Assembly: GCA_963756425.1 (NCBI GenBank)
Contig: CAVWNW010000019.1
Span: 310,001 to 374,000, forward strand
Direction of reading: 5' to 3'
Origin: DASQUK01 sp963756425
GTDB taxonomy: Bacteria > Actinomycetota > Acidimicrobiia > Acidimicrobiales > VFJN01
DNA: 64,000 nucleotides
Each line of letters starts with the position of its first letter. Positions within the stretch are counted from its first letter, which is position 1. Positions 28,587 through 38,085 of this stretch are shown one piece after another. Under the pieces are notes generated by a model. It worked only from the letters and a program-made list of their open reading frames with translations. It made no database searches and had not been told where the DNA came from. A program made the position numbers and the translations under genes.

Positions 28587-29963
28587 TCACCCTGCCGCCG
28601 CCCTTGCGGCCCTTGCGGCCCTTTTGCCGCCCCGCACACCCTTGGTGCCGGACAGCCCCGGCATCCGCTTCATCAGCTTCTGCATCTCGCGGAACTGCTT
28701 GATGAGCTGGCTGACGTCTGCGGTCTGGGTGCCGCTGCCGTTGGCGATGCGCAAGCGGCGAGAGCCGTCGATGACGTTGGGCTCGATCCGCTCCTCGCGT
28801 GTCATCGAGCGGATGATCGCCTCGACCTTGCTCACCTGGTTCTCGTCGACCTCGGTGTTGCGCAGTTCCTTGGGGACGCCGGGCATCAGCCCCATCAGGT
28901 TCTGCAGCGGCCCCATCTTGCGGACCTGCTGCAGCTGGTCCAGGAAGTCGTCGAGTGTGAACTTTCCCTCGAGCAGCTTGGCGGCGGCGGCCTCGGCCTC
29001 GTCCTTCTCGTAGACCTGTTCGGCCTTCTCGATCAACGTGAGCATGTCGCCCATGCCGAGGATGCGGCTGGCCAGGCGGTCGGGGTGGAAGAGGTCGAAG
29101 TCCTCGACCTTCTCCCCGGTGGATGCGAAGGCGATGGGCTTGCCCACCACCTCCTTGACCGACAGCGCCGCGCCGCCCCGGGCGTCGCCGTCCAGCTTGG
29201 TGAGGATGATGCCGTCGAGGGCAAGGGTGGCGTCGAACGACTCGGCCACCGTGACGGCGTCCTGGCCGGTCATCGCATCGACGACCAGGAAGGTGTAGTC
29301 GGGGTGGATTGCCTGCGAGATGCGTCCGACCTGGTCCATCATCTCGGTGTCGATGGCCAGCCGGCCGGCGGTGTCGACGATGCAGACGTCCCGGCCGAGT
29401 CGCCGGGACTCCTCGACCCCGGCCCGGGCAGTGTTCACCGGGTCGACGCGCTCCCCGCTCCCAAGGCCGCTCGGGCCGGGCTCGCTGAACACCGGCACGT
29501 TGATGCGTTCACCCAGGGTTCGCAGCTGCTCGACGGCGGCCGGCCGCTGCAGGTCGGCGCCTACCAGCAGGGGGTTCCGGCCCTGCTGGCGGAACCAGCG
29601 TGCGAGCTTGGCGGCGTTGGTCGTCTTGCCGGAGCCCTGGAGGCCGGCCATGAGCACGACCGTCGGCGGGCGGGAGGCGTACTGGAGCCGGATGGCCTCC
29701 CCGCCCAGGGCCTCGACCAGCGCCTCGTTGACCAGCTTGACGACCTGCTGGGCCGGGTTGAGCGCCTCGTGGATCCGCGCGCCGATCGCCCGCTCCCGGA
29801 TGCGCTCGAGCATCGTCTTGACGACGACGAAGTTGACGTCTGCCTCGAGGAGCGCCAAGCGGATCTCGCGCAGGACCTCGTCGACGTCCGACTCGCGCAG
29901 CGTTCCCTTGCTGCGCAACCTGCTGAAGATGCCCTCGAAACGTTCGGACAGCGACTCGAACAT
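28587..29963 (-). CDS. ffh: Signal recognition particle protein Ffh
   Basis: SRP54 GTPase that binds signal sequences and 4.5S RNA to target ribosomes to the membrane. The 458 residues show the N-domain (MFESLSERFEGIFSRLRSKG), G-domain motifs GLQGSGKTTNAAKLA, DTAGRLAIDTEMM and TKLDGDARGGAAL, and the Met-rich M-domain (MGPLQNLMGLMPG, EEAIIRSMTREE-like KVEAIIRSMTREERIEP, MKRMPGLSG). It lies between rpsP and the ftsY receptor gene, so both halves of the SRP pathway are adjacent. Confidence 0.97.
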   Translation of the reverse strand: MFESLSERFEGIFSRLRSKGTLRESDVDEVLREIRLALLEADVNFVVVKTMLERIRERAIGARIHEALNPAQQVVKLVNEALVEALGGEAIRLQYASRPPTVVLMAGLQGSGKTTNAAKLARWFRQQGRNPLLVGADLQRPAAVEQLRTLGERINVPVFSEPGPSGLGSGERVDPVNTARAGVEESRRLGRDVCIVDTAGRLAIDTEMMDQVGRISQAIHPDYTFLVVDAMTGQDAVTVAESFDATLALDGIILTKLDGDARGGAALSVKEVVGKPIAFASTGEKVEDFDLFHPDRLASRILGMGDMLTLIEKAEQVYEKDEAEAAAAKLLEGKFTLDDFLDQLQQVRKMGPLQNLMGLMPGVPKELRNTEVDENQVSKVEAIIRSMTREERIEPNVIDGSRRLRIANGSGTQTADVSQLIKQFREMQKLMKRMPGLSGTKGVRGGKRAARAARAAAG

Positions 29964-30024
29964 GAGGGACAGAGCCTACCGGCCTGGCGAGACGCCGAGC
30001 CGGTCCCGGCCGTCGCGGTTGCAG

Positions 30025-30495
30025 CTATCCGCCGTCGGCGCTGCCGACCACGAGGCGGCTGTCGACGTCGGCCACGCCGGGGACCGACGCAGCGGCGCGC
30101 TCGATGTCGGCCTTCCCCGTCGCGTGCGGAGCGCCGCCGGTCAGGATCGCCTTGCCTGCGACCACCTCGACCTCCGGCTGGGGCAGGTGCCAGGTGCGAG
30201 GCGAGTGCGACAGCTCGTAGCGGACGCGCTCGGCCACGGCGTCGTCGCTCGCCGGTGCCCGTCGCTGCTCCCACTGGCGGCGGAGCGTGTCCCGCAGCTC
30301 CTGGCCCGAGGTGGGCGCCACCAACATCCCGATGCCGACGCCGACCCCGAGGACCAGCGCGCGGCGCAGTCCGATGAGCCGGCCGACGCGGTAGGTCGAG
30401 CGGGCCGACAGCCTCCCGGCCTGGTAGCCCGCCTTGGCGGACACCTTGCCGACGCCGACCGTCGCCTGCACTGGCAAGAGCACGGTTCGCATCAT
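30025..30495 (-). CDS. BON-domain protein with N-terminal membrane-like segment
   Basis: A 156-residue protein. Residues ~40-62 form a hydrophobic helix (ALVLGVGVGIGMLVAP) preceded by a basic segment; the N-terminal half resembles YtxH-like proteins. The C-terminal half (AERVRYELSHSPRTWHL, VEVVAGKAILTGGAP, ASVPGVADVDSRLVV) is a BON domain, a phospholipid- or ligand-binding fold. It sits between ftsY and ffh on the same strand, but a role in targeting is only suggested by position. Confidence 0.75.
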   Translation of the reverse strand: MMRTVLLPVQATVGVGKVSAKAGYQAGRLSARSTYRVGRLIGLRRALVLGVGVGIGMLVAPTSGQELRDTLRRQWEQRRAPASDDAVAERVRYELSHSPRTWHLPQPEVEVVAGKAILTGGAPHATGKADIERAAASVPGVADVDSRLVVGSADGG

Positions 30496-30523
30496 GTCTC
30501 CACCTCCTGTGCGACACCCTCGC

Positions 30524-31681
30524 TCACGCGAAGAGTGCCTCGACGAACTCGTCGGGATCGAACTCGACCAGGTCCCCCACCGCCTCGCCCAACCCCACCA
30601 GCTTGATCGGGATGCCGAGGCTGGTCTCGATGGCGAGCGCGATCCCGCCCTTGGCCGAGCCGTCGAGCTTGGTGAGCACCACCCCGGTCACGTCCACCGC
30701 CTCGGTGAACTGCTCGGCCTGCGCCAAGCCGTTCTGGCCGGTCGTGGCGTCGAGAACCAGGAGCACCTCGGTGACGCTCCCGGGGTCGCGGTCGGACACG
30801 CGGCGCACCTTGCGCAGCTCGTCCATGAGGTTCGTCTTCGTGTGCAGTCGCCCTGCCGTGTCGGCGAGAACGAGATCGCTACCCCGGGCGGCCACGCGCT
30901 GGACCGCGTCGAAGACAACCGCCGACGGATCGCCACCCTCGCTGCCCCGCACGATCTCGGACCCGGTGCGCTCGGCCCACAGGCCGAGCTGCTCGGCCGC
31001 GGCGGCGCGGAAGGTGTCCGCCGCCGCCATGATCACCGACCGGCCGTCATCGAGCTGCTGGCGGGCGATCTTGCCGATCGTGGTCGTCTTGCCAACGCCG
31101 TTGACGCCGACGAACAACCACACGTTCGGGCTGCCAGGCTCGTAGCGGAGCGACCGGTCGCCCTCGGCAAGGAGGGCCTTCAGCTCGGACTTGAGCCGGT
31201 CCAGGAGCACCTCGGGATCGGTGATGCCTTCGGCCTTGGCCGTGGCCTGGAGGTCGTCGAGCACCCGCTGCGTCGCCGCCACCCCGACGTCGGCGCGAAT
31301 CAGCGCCTCCTCGAGCTCGTCCCAGGTCTCGGCGTCGACCTTCCGCGAGCGGATGGCGCCCAGGTAGCCACTGAGCGCGCCGCGGGCCATCGTGAGGCGC
31401 TCACGGAAGCTGGGCCTCGCCGCGGGAGCAGCCGGCGCCTCCGGCTCTGGTGGCGCCTCGACGACGGTGCCGCGGCTGGCCTCGTCGTGGACGCCGGCGA
31501 AGGCGTCCTCCACCTCGGCGACCAGGTCGTCGTCCACGGGCTCGGGCGGGGTGGTCGGCGCTTGGCGCTGCGGGGGGGCTGGCTCGAGCCCGACACCCCG
31601 ATCCCGCCGCCCGCGGGCCACGAAGGCGATTCCACCCAGGACCACGACGGCAATGACAAGGATGATGATCCCGATCTCCAT
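30524..31681 (-). CDS. ftsY: SRP receptor FtsY with N-terminal membrane anchor
   Basis: The 385-residue SRP receptor GTPase. It starts with a transmembrane segment (EIGIIILVIAVVVLGGIAFVARG), as in other actinobacteria, then an acidic/Pro-rich A region. The N-domain (LSGYLGAIRSRKVDAETWDELEEALI) and G-domain (FVGVNGVGKTTTIGKIA, ADTFRAAAAEQL, DTAGRLHTKTNLM, TKLDGSAKGG) follow. ATG at 31681 is chosen because it places the anchor at the very N-terminus; the frame is open upstream. Confidence 0.96.
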   Translation of the reverse strand: MEIGIIILVIAVVVLGGIAFVARGRRDRGVGLEPAPPQRQAPTTPPEPVDDDLVAEVEDAFAGVHDEASRGTVVEAPPEPEAPAAPAARPSFRERLTMARGALSGYLGAIRSRKVDAETWDELEEALIRADVGVAATQRVLDDLQATAKAEGITDPEVLLDRLKSELKALLAEGDRSLRYEPGSPNVWLFVGVNGVGKTTTIGKIARQQLDDGRSVIMAAADTFRAAAAEQLGLWAERTGSEIVRGSEGGDPSAVVFDAVQRVAARGSDLVLADTAGRLHTKTNLMDELRKVRRVSDRDPGSVTEVLLVLDATTGQNGLAQAEQFTEAVDVTGVVLTKLDGSAKGGIALAIETSLGIPIKLVGLGEAVGDLVEFDPDEFVEALFA

Positions 31682-31900
31682 GGTGATGCCGGAGCCTACC
31701 GGCCGCCCCGGAGGGTGCTGGAAGGCGCACCGGCCCGCCCACGACCGGCGTTCGAACCCGGCGCATACCGGCACATCGGAACGCCGGTTCGGCCGCACGC
31801 ACCGAGAAATCTCGGCGGACCCGTAAGGCCACCGCCGGTCGGCGGTCAGGAGGGGTGTCACGGGCCGGAACCGCCGGCCCCTCACTCACCAGGAGCCCCG

Positions 31901-32272
31901 ATGAACCTGAACCCCGGCACCCGCACGCTGCTGGTCGCTCTGACAGTGGCGGGATCCGCCCTCGTGGCACCGGCGATGGCGCTGGCCGAGACGCCGGCCC
32001 CCGAGGGCCCGGTCGGGCCGGTCGATGTGGCCAACCCGATCGACGAACCCGAGCCCCAGCCCTGCGACGACCCCAGCGACTGCCTCACCAACCCGACCGA
32101 GCCCGAGCCTTGCGACGATCCCGGCGACTGCCTCACCAACCCGACCGACGACCCGGATGACGGCGGGGACGATGGCGATCCCGGCGGGCAGGACGACGGC
32201 GAAGGCCCCCACGTGACGCCGCCGTCCGACGTCGACGAGCCGATCCTGGCGAACCCGACATTCACCGGCTGA
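31901..32272 (+). CDS. Small secreted acidic protein with Cys-containing repeats
   Basis: A 123-residue protein with a clear signal peptide (TLLVALTVAGSALVAPAMALA, cleavage expected after ALA). The mature part is Pro/Asp-rich and contains two near-identical units of the pattern EPxPCDDPxDCLTNPT, each with two cysteines, then an Asp/Gly-rich stretch. The ATG follows AGGAG at 5-base spacing. It is transcribed away from ftsY and followed by a strong terminator. Function unknown; spaced Cys pairs suggest disulfides or metal binding. Confidence 0.75.
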   Translation: MNLNPGTRTLLVALTVAGSALVAPAMALAETPAPEGPVGPVDVANPIDEPEPQPCDDPSDCLTNPTEPEPCDDPGDCLTNPTDDPDDGGDDGDPGGQDDGEGPHVTPPSDVDEPILANPTFTG

Positions 32273-32282
32273 TCCGAGACCT

Positions 32283-32316
32283 CCGGGGGGAGCCGCGGCG
32301 GGGCGGCTCCCCCCGG
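32283..32316 (+). terminator. Strong hairpin terminator
   Basis: A perfect 14-bp stem (CCGGGGGGAGCCGC / GCGGCTCCCCCCGG) with a 6-base loop lies 10 bp after the secreted-protein stop. No U-tract follows, as is common for terminators in high-GC actinobacteria. Confidence 0.75.
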
Positions 32317-32370
32317 CCTCCCTTCCCCGCTACGTGCCGACCCACGTCCCTGCCTCCGAGGAGCCTTCCC

Positions 32371-33129
32371 GTGACCACACCCATGACCACCCGAACGATC
32401 ATCCGTGCCACCGCCGCGGCCGTCGCCCTGACGCTCGCGGTCGGCGCCTGTGCCGGTGGCGACCATCCCCCCAACCCCCGCAACGAGCCCGAGGCCACGC
32501 CGACGGAGGCGCTCGAGAGCCCGGCACCGTCCGGCACCGGAGCACTGGTGGCGCGGTCGAGCACCGATCTGGCGGTGTTCGACCAGCCTGGCGACCCGGC
32601 GCCGGCCCAGGTTCTGCCAGCCAAGACCGCGTTCGGATCGGCCCGGGCGCTGTTGATCGACGGCGAAGACGGAGGCTGGCTCCGCGTCCTCCTGCCGACG
32701 CGACCCAACGGCTCCACCGGCTGGATCCGGCGCGCCGACGTCGAGGTCCGCCGTGTCGACGAGTCGATCGAGGTCGATCTCTCGGCCCGCACGCTCCGGC
32801 TGCTCGTGGGTGGCCAGGTCGTCGTGACCACGCCGGTCGCGACCGGAGCAGCTGACAACCCCACGCCGGCGGGCCGGTTCTACGTCGTGGACAAGCTCGC
32901 AACGGGCGACCCCGACGACACCTACGGGCCCGTTGCCTTCGGCCTCTCGGGCCATTCCCTCGAGGCCGGCGAGTTCGCCGGCGGCGACGGCCAGATCGGC
33001 GTCCACGGCACCAACGATCCGGGCTCCATCGGCCAGGCGGTCTCCCACGGCTGCATCAGGCTCCACAACGACGTGATCCTGCGGCTCGCCGATCTGGTAC
33101 CTCTTGGGACGCCCGTCGTCATCGATTGA
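32371..33129 (+). CDS. L,D-transpeptidase (YkuD) lipoprotein
   Basis: A peptidoglycan cross-linking enzyme, anchored outside the cell. The 252-residue protein has a lipoprotein signal (ALTLAVGAC lipobox), a disordered spacer, an SH3-like segment (LAVFDQPGDPAPAQVLP to GSTGWIRRADVEV) and a YkuD domain. The catalytic motif is complete: HGTNDPGSIGQAVSHGCIRL, with the Cys nucleophile in SHGCIR. The GTG start at 32371 lies 7 bases after GAGGAG. The sigma factor gene follows 31 bp later and is probably cotranscribed. Confidence 0.92.
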   Translation: MTTPMTTRTIIRATAAAVALTLAVGACAGGDHPPNPRNEPEATPTEALESPAPSGTGALVARSSTDLAVFDQPGDPAPAQVLPAKTAFGSARALLIDGEDGGWLRVLLPTRPNGSTGWIRRADVEVRRVDESIEVDLSARTLRLLVGGQVVVTTPVATGAADNPTPAGRFYVVDKLATGDPDDTYGPVAFGLSGHSLEAGEFAGGDGQIGVHGTNDPGSIGQAVSHGCIRLHNDVILRLADLVPLGTPVVID

Positions 33130-33160
33130 CGATGGAGGCCGAGGGGGGCGCGGAGGCCGG

Positions 33161-34561
33161 ATGGCACAGCAACGGGACGACGCCGATCTGGTCCTGGCCA
33201 CCCGCGCCGGCGACGGCGACGCCTTCGGCATCCTCTTCGACCGCTGGTTCGATCGGGTGTGGGACGTCGCGTGGCATGTCGTGCGGGACCGCGAGGTCGC
33301 AGCCGAGGTCGCCCAGGACGTCTTCCTCGTCGCCTGGCAACGCATCGACGACCTGCGCGAGCCGGCGGCGTTCGGGGGCTGGTTGCTCCGGACGTCGCGG
33401 AACCGGGCGCTCAACCGGCTCGAGCGCGAGCGCCGCACGACGCCCGCGGGCGGGACCGGGGACCCGGTGATGGCCGCCTTGCCGGACCCGGGCACCGACC
33501 CCGCCACCGCCGTCGAGGACCGCAGTCGCGACGAGCTGGTCTGGGCCGCGGCTGCCGCCTTGGGCGAGCGCGACGCCAGTGTCCTCGACCTCCATCTGCG
33601 CCACGGACTCACCCCCGGAGAGATCGCGGAGGCGCTCGACGTCGCTCCCAATCACGCCCACCAGCTGCTGTTCCGGCTCAAGGAGCGGCTGGCTGCGGCC
33701 ATCCGCTCCTGGGTGCTGTGGCGCCACGGCGTCCCGCGGTGCGCCGACCTACGGACGGCGCTGGCCGGTGCCGGCATCGCCGCCTTCGGACCGGACGCAG
33801 TGCGCGCCATCGGCCGTCACGCCGGCGGCTGCGAAGCCTGCACGGAGGACCGCGACGAGGTCCTGGCGCCCGAACGCCTCTTCGCGATGGTGCCGCTCGC
33901 CCTCGCCCCGCCGCTGCTCAAGGCAAAGGCCGCCGCCGCGCTGGAGTCGGGTGGGGTACCGATGGCGGGATCGCGGCATGGGCGACGTGGACGTTGGGGT
34001 CGGCGGCGGCACGCGTGGCGGGGCCTCGCGGCCGCAGGGGTTGCTGCGGTGGTGACCATCGGCTTGGTCGTCGCACTCGCCGGGCGGGCCGGAGACGGGA
34101 AACGGGGCACCGCCACGATCGATGCCACGGAAAGCACAGCGACCGGAGCCGACGGTTCGACACCTCCGACGCTGCCAGCCACCGCCCCGACGACAACGAC
34201 GTCGACGACGTCGACCACGGTCGAGCCCGCCACCGGCGCCCCCGCGGTCACGACTGCGTCGCCAACCGACCCACCCACGACCACCGAGCGGCCGACCACG
34301 ACCACCGACCCGCCGGCACCGCCCACGATCGGCGGCTTCCGTGCCAGTCTGCGACGTGGCGCATGCGAACAGGCGCTGCCCGGGACGGTGATCGTGTGGC
34401 AGACCTCCGGGGGGACGACCCAGAGCGTCGGTGCCCCCGACGGCTCCGTCACCCCGGTCGGCAGCGAGGGATCGCAGCTCTTCTGCCCGCATCAGCCGGG
34501 CACCTGGACGTTGACGGTCACGGGCTCCGGGGGAACCTCCACCGCGACCGCCGGGGTGTGA
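33161..34561 (+). CDS. ECF sigma factor fused to a zinc-finger, membrane helix and extracytoplasmic domain
   Basis: Of 466 residues, 1-170 are an ECF sigma factor with region 2 (GDAFGILFDRWFDRVWDVAW, VAQDVFLVAWQRIDDLRE) and region 4 (LGERDASVLDLHLRHGLTPGEIAEAL). Residues ~190-225 hold an anti-sigma-like ZAS motif (HAGGCEAC). A membrane helix follows at about 285-305 (AAAGVAAVVTIGLVVALAG), then a Thr/Pro linker and an extracytoplasmic Ig-like domain with two cysteines. Sensor and sigma are thus one polypeptide, like some ECF groups with fused anti-sigma domains. It converges on smc with one base between stops. Envelope signals are a reasonable guess for the input. Confidence 0.88.
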   Translation: MAQQRDDADLVLATRAGDGDAFGILFDRWFDRVWDVAWHVVRDREVAAEVAQDVFLVAWQRIDDLREPAAFGGWLLRTSRNRALNRLERERRTTPAGGTGDPVMAALPDPGTDPATAVEDRSRDELVWAAAAALGERDASVLDLHLRHGLTPGEIAEALDVAPNHAHQLLFRLKERLAAAIRSWVLWRHGVPRCADLRTALAGAGIAAFGPDAVRAIGRHAGGCEACTEDRDEVLAPERLFAMVPLALAPPLLKAKAAAALESGGVPMAGSRHGRRGRWGRRRHAWRGLAAAGVAAVVTIGLVVALAGRAGDGKRGTATIDATESTATGADGSTPPTLPATAPTTTTSTTSTTVEPATGAPAVTTASPTDPPTTTERPTTTTDPPAPPTIGGFRASLRRGACEQALPGTVIVWQTSGGTTQSVGAPDGSVTPVGSEGSQLFCPHQPGTWTLTVTGSGGTSTATAGV

Positions 34562-34562
34562 C

Positions 34563-37500
34563 CTACGCCCCGACGGCGACCTTCTCGCTCACCACCTTGG
34601 ACGACCCGCCGTCCTGCATCGTGATGCCGTAGAGGCAGTCGGCAGCCTCCATCGTGCGCTTCTGGTGGCTGACGATGATGAGCTGCGCCTCCTGACGGAA
34701 CTCGGCGATGAGCTCGAGGAACCGGTGCAGGTTGACGTCGTCCAGTGCGGCCTCGACCTCGTCCATCACGTAGAAGGGCGACGGCCGGCTGCGGAACACG
34801 GCGAACAGGTAGGCCAGCGCCGTCAACGAACGCTCGCCGCCGGACAGCAGCGACAGCTTCTTGACGTTCTTGCCCGACGGCTTGGCCTCGACCTCGATCC
34901 CGGTGTCGAGCAGGTCGTCGGGGTTCGTGAGCCGCAGCCGGCCCTCGCCACCGGGAAACAGGGTGGCGAAGAGCTGTTCGAAGTTCTCGCTGACGTCGGC
35001 GAAGGCGGCGGCGAACACCCGCACGATCTCCTCGTCGATGGCGCGAATCACCTTGTTGAGCTCGCGGCGGCTGGCCTTGATGTCGTCGAGCTGCTCGGAC
35101 AGGAAGGCATGGCGCTCGGACAGTGCCTCGAACTCCTCCAGAGCCAGCGGGTTGATCGGGCCCATCACCCGCAGCTCCCGCTCGAGGTCGCGGACGCGCG
35201 CCGCCGGAGTCAGGCCGTCGGGCAGTTCCGGCGGCTGGGCCTGGACGGCGGTGTCGGGCTCGACGTCCAGCTGGGTACGGCACAGCTCGATCGCCTGCTC
35301 GAGCCGCAGGCGGACCTCCGCCTCGTCGATCTCGGCCCGCTGCGCCCGCTCCCGCAGCTCCGCCAAGGCCCGCTCCTTGGCGGTGCGCTCCCGGCGCAGG
35401 CCATCGAGCTCCGCCGTCAGGGCCCGCTGGGCGTCGGTCTCGCGCTGCCGGCGCTCGTGCACCGCGGCCAACCGCTCGTCCACCAGCGCGAGCCGGTCGC
35501 CGACGAACGCCGCCAAGCGGTCGAGCGCCAGCTCGGCAGCGTCGAGCTCGCTTCGACGGGTCTCGGCCTCCCGCCGCGCCTCCACGGAGCCGGCCAGCCG
35601 CTCCTCGACCTCGCCGAGCCGGGCCCGCAAATAGTCCCGGCGGTCGACCAGCGAGGTCCGACGCCGGTCGAGACCCGTCCGCACGTCGGCGAGCTCGTTC
35701 GCCCGGTCCTCGAGCCGCTGCCGCGCCTCGGCCATGGCGGCGGCTTGCTCGCGCCACGACGCCTCCTCCGCCTCGAGCTCCGGCAGCAACGCCTCCAACT
35801 CGTCGGCGCGGGCGCCGTCCCGCGCCGCCTGCCCGGCGGCCTCGACCCGCTGCCCCTCCAGCGTCGCCAGTTCGGCGGCCACGTCCTCTCGCTCGGCCGC
35901 CGACCGCTCCCGTGCCGCCGTGGCCGCCGCCAGGATGGCACGCGCCTCCTCGAGCTGGCCGAGCGCGGCCTCTTCGACCCGCCGAGCCTCGTCGACCGCG
36001 GCGCGGGCGGCCCGATGGTCGGCGATCGCTCGCTCGGCGACAACGATGGCGGCGGCGCCCCGCTCGCGCGCCTCATCGAGCGCGTGCCCGGTGGCACCGG
36101 TTGCGGAGGCGCCGATCCGCCAGCCGGTGACGCCGAAGCGACCGCCGTCCCGAGTCACGACGACGGTGCCGGGATGAGCCAGCGCCGCGTCGAGCGCCGC
36201 CTCCCAGCCGCCGTCGACGACCACCGCGGCGCCCAGCAGCCCGTCGAGGACCGGCCCAACCTCCGACCGGCGTGGCCGCACGTGAGCCAGCACCGGCTCG
36301 CCTGACGGCGGCGTGGTGCGTGGTCCGGCCGGCGCGGCGCCCAGCGCCAGGACCGCGCCGGGCACGTCCCCCTCGGCCAGGACACCGAGTGCCCGCCGGC
36401 CCGAGTCGACCGAGTCGAGCACCACCGCGGCCAGCGCCTCGCCGCATGCGGCCTCGACGGCGGCCTCCCAGCCGGCGTCCACCTCGACCAGGTCCAGGAG
36501 GGTGCCCATCACGCCATCGACCGCCGCCAGCCGCTCGACGCCGGCACGGGCCCGGGCCTCGTCGAGCGCCAACTCCAGGGCCTCGCGCCGGGCGGTCCAG
36601 CCATGGCGGTCTGCCTGCGCCGCGTCACGGCGCTCCTCGGCCGTCTGTGCCGCGTCCGCTGCCGCCTCCCGGCTCCGGCTGGAGGCCTCCGCGGCGGCGA
36701 CGAGGTCCGGCTCCGCAGCTTCCGCCGAGGCAACCTCGGTGGTGGCCTCCGCCGCCTCGCCATCGAGCCGGTCGAGCCTGGCGCGGAGCTGCGCGGTCCT
36801 CGCCGCCACCCGACGCTGTTCGCCGTCGGACCGGTCGAGGGCGCCCCGCAACGCGTCCAGCTCGCCGCGTGCTGCCGCAGCCCGGCCGGAGGGCTCCGGC
36901 ACGCCCCCGGCCCAGTCCCGGTCGAAGGCGGCGCGGGCGGCGGCCAGCCCGGCCTCCGCCTCCGCCAGCGCCTCGGTGTCGGGCGCCAGCCGCTCGGTCT
37001 CGTCGTCCAGTGCGTCGAGCTCCGCTCGCAGGCGGGCGGAGTCGGCCTCGAGGCTGGCGACCACAGCCTGGTCCACGAACGCGGCCCGCTCCCGGCCGAC
37101 ACCCCGCCGCCGCTCGGCCAACAGCGCGAGCTGGCCGCGAGCCTTCTCCCGCGCCGCCTCCAGTCCCGCCAGGACGTCGCCCACGGCGCTGCCCCCCAGC
37201 GCGCCGAGCCGGGCCTCGGCCGCCACCACCGCGGTGTCGAGCTCGCCGAGGCGCCCCTTGAGGAGTGCCTCCTCGTTGCGAAGCTCGGCCCGGGCCGCAG
37301 TCAGGTCGCCGAGGCGCCGCTTGAGGGTCGTGAGCTCCCGCCCGGCGACGTACACGTGCAGCGCCCGGAGCTCGGCGACCAGGTCGCCGTGCCGGCGGGC
37401 GGCCTCGGCCTGCCGCTCGAGCGGTCGGAGCTGGCGGCGCACCTCGCGCAGGAGGTCCCCGAGGCGCAACAGGTTGCCCTCGGTGGCAGCGAGGCGGCGC

Positions 37501-38033
37501 TCGGAGCGCTCCTTGCGCTTGCGATGCTTCAGGATGCCGGCGGCCTCCTCGACGATCAGCCTGCGCTCCTCGGGCTTGGCGTTGAGGACCGCGTCGATCT
37601 GTCCCTGCCCGACGATCACGTGCTGCTGCCTGCCGACACCCGTGTCGCTGAACAGCTCCTGCACGTCCAGGAGGCGGCAGGGCACGCCGTTGATGGCGTA
37701 CTCGCTCTCACCCGAGCGCCACAGGGTGCGGGTGACGGTCACCTCGGTGAAGTCGATCGGAAGGAGCCCGGCGCCGTTGTCGATGGTGAGGCTCACCTCG
37801 GCGCGTCCGAGCGCCGGCCGGCGAGCCGTGCCGGCGAAGATCACGTCCTCCATCTTCTGGCTGCGCACCGTCGAGGGCGCCTGCGCACCGAGCACCCAGC
37901 CGATGGCGTCCACGACGTTCGACTTCCCTGAGCCGTTGGGCCCGACGACGACCGTCACCCCGGGCTGCATCTCGAGGGTGGTGGACTCCGCGAAGGACTT
38001 GAACCCCTTGAGGGTCAGCGCCTTGAGGAACAT
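34563..38033 (-). CDS. smc: Chromosome segregation ATPase SMC
   Basis: The 1156-residue condensin subunit begins LKALTLKGFKSFAESTTLE with Walker A GPNGSGKSNVVDAIGWVLG. Long coiled coils flank a hinge at about 500-640 (VDGVMGTLLDLVEVDAGWEAAVEAACG). The C-terminal head has the ABC signature LSGGERSLTALAYLFAV and Walker B PFYVMDEVEAALDDVN. Coiled-coil Ala/Arg/Glu content is high. It is the last gene of the minus-strand rnc-mutM-smc run and meets the sigma gene tail to tail. Confidence 0.97.
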   Translation of the reverse strand: MFLKALTLKGFKSFAESTTLEMQPGVTVVVGPNGSGKSNVVDAIGWVLGAQAPSTVRSQKMEDVIFAGTARRPALGRAEVSLTIDNGAGLLPIDFTEVTVTRTLWRSGESEYAINGVPCRLLDVQELFSDTGVGRQQHVIVGQGQIDAVLNAKPEERRLIVEEAAGILKHRKRKERSERRLAATEGNLLRLGDLLREVRRQLRPLERQAEAARRHGDLVAELRALHVYVAGRELTTLKRRLGDLTAARAELRNEEALLKGRLGELDTAVVAAEARLGALGGSAVGDVLAGLEAAREKARGQLALLAERRRGVGRERAAFVDQAVVASLEADSARLRAELDALDDETERLAPDTEALAEAEAGLAAARAAFDRDWAGGVPEPSGRAAAARGELDALRGALDRSDGEQRRVAARTAQLRARLDRLDGEAAEATTEVASAEAAEPDLVAAAEASSRSREAAADAAQTAEERRDAAQADRHGWTARREALELALDEARARAGVERLAAVDGVMGTLLDLVEVDAGWEAAVEAACGEALAAVVLDSVDSGRRALGVLAEGDVPGAVLALGAAPAGPRTTPPSGEPVLAHVRPRRSEVGPVLDGLLGAAVVVDGGWEAALDAALAHPGTVVVTRDGGRFGVTGWRIGASATGATGHALDEARERGAAAIVVAERAIADHRAARAAVDEARRVEEAALGQLEEARAILAAATAARERSAAEREDVAAELATLEGQRVEAAGQAARDGARADELEALLPELEAEEASWREQAAAMAEARQRLEDRANELADVRTGLDRRRTSLVDRRDYLRARLGEVEERLAGSVEARREAETRRSELDAAELALDRLAAFVGDRLALVDERLAAVHERRQRETDAQRALTAELDGLRRERTAKERALAELRERAQRAEIDEAEVRLRLEQAIELCRTQLDVEPDTAVQAQPPELPDGLTPAARVRDLERELRVMGPINPLALEEFEALSERHAFLSEQLDDIKASRRELNKVIRAIDEEIVRVFAAAFADVSENFEQLFATLFPGGEGRLRLTNPDDLLDTGIEVEAKPSGKNVKKLSLLSGGERSLTALAYLFAVFRSRPSPFYVMDEVEAALDDVNLHRFLELIAEFRQEAQLIIVSHQKRTMEAADCLYGITMQDGGSSKVVSEKVAVGA

Positions 38034-38085
38034 CGACGCGCCAGGCTACGTGCCGGTCGGGACGGGTCCGGGGATCCCGGCGGCC

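Noticed and set aside
34665..37931. Long plus-strand frames opposite smc
   Set aside because: Composition is the reverse complement of coiled-coil codons and there are no motifs or ribosome sites. SMC on the minus strand explains the region fully.
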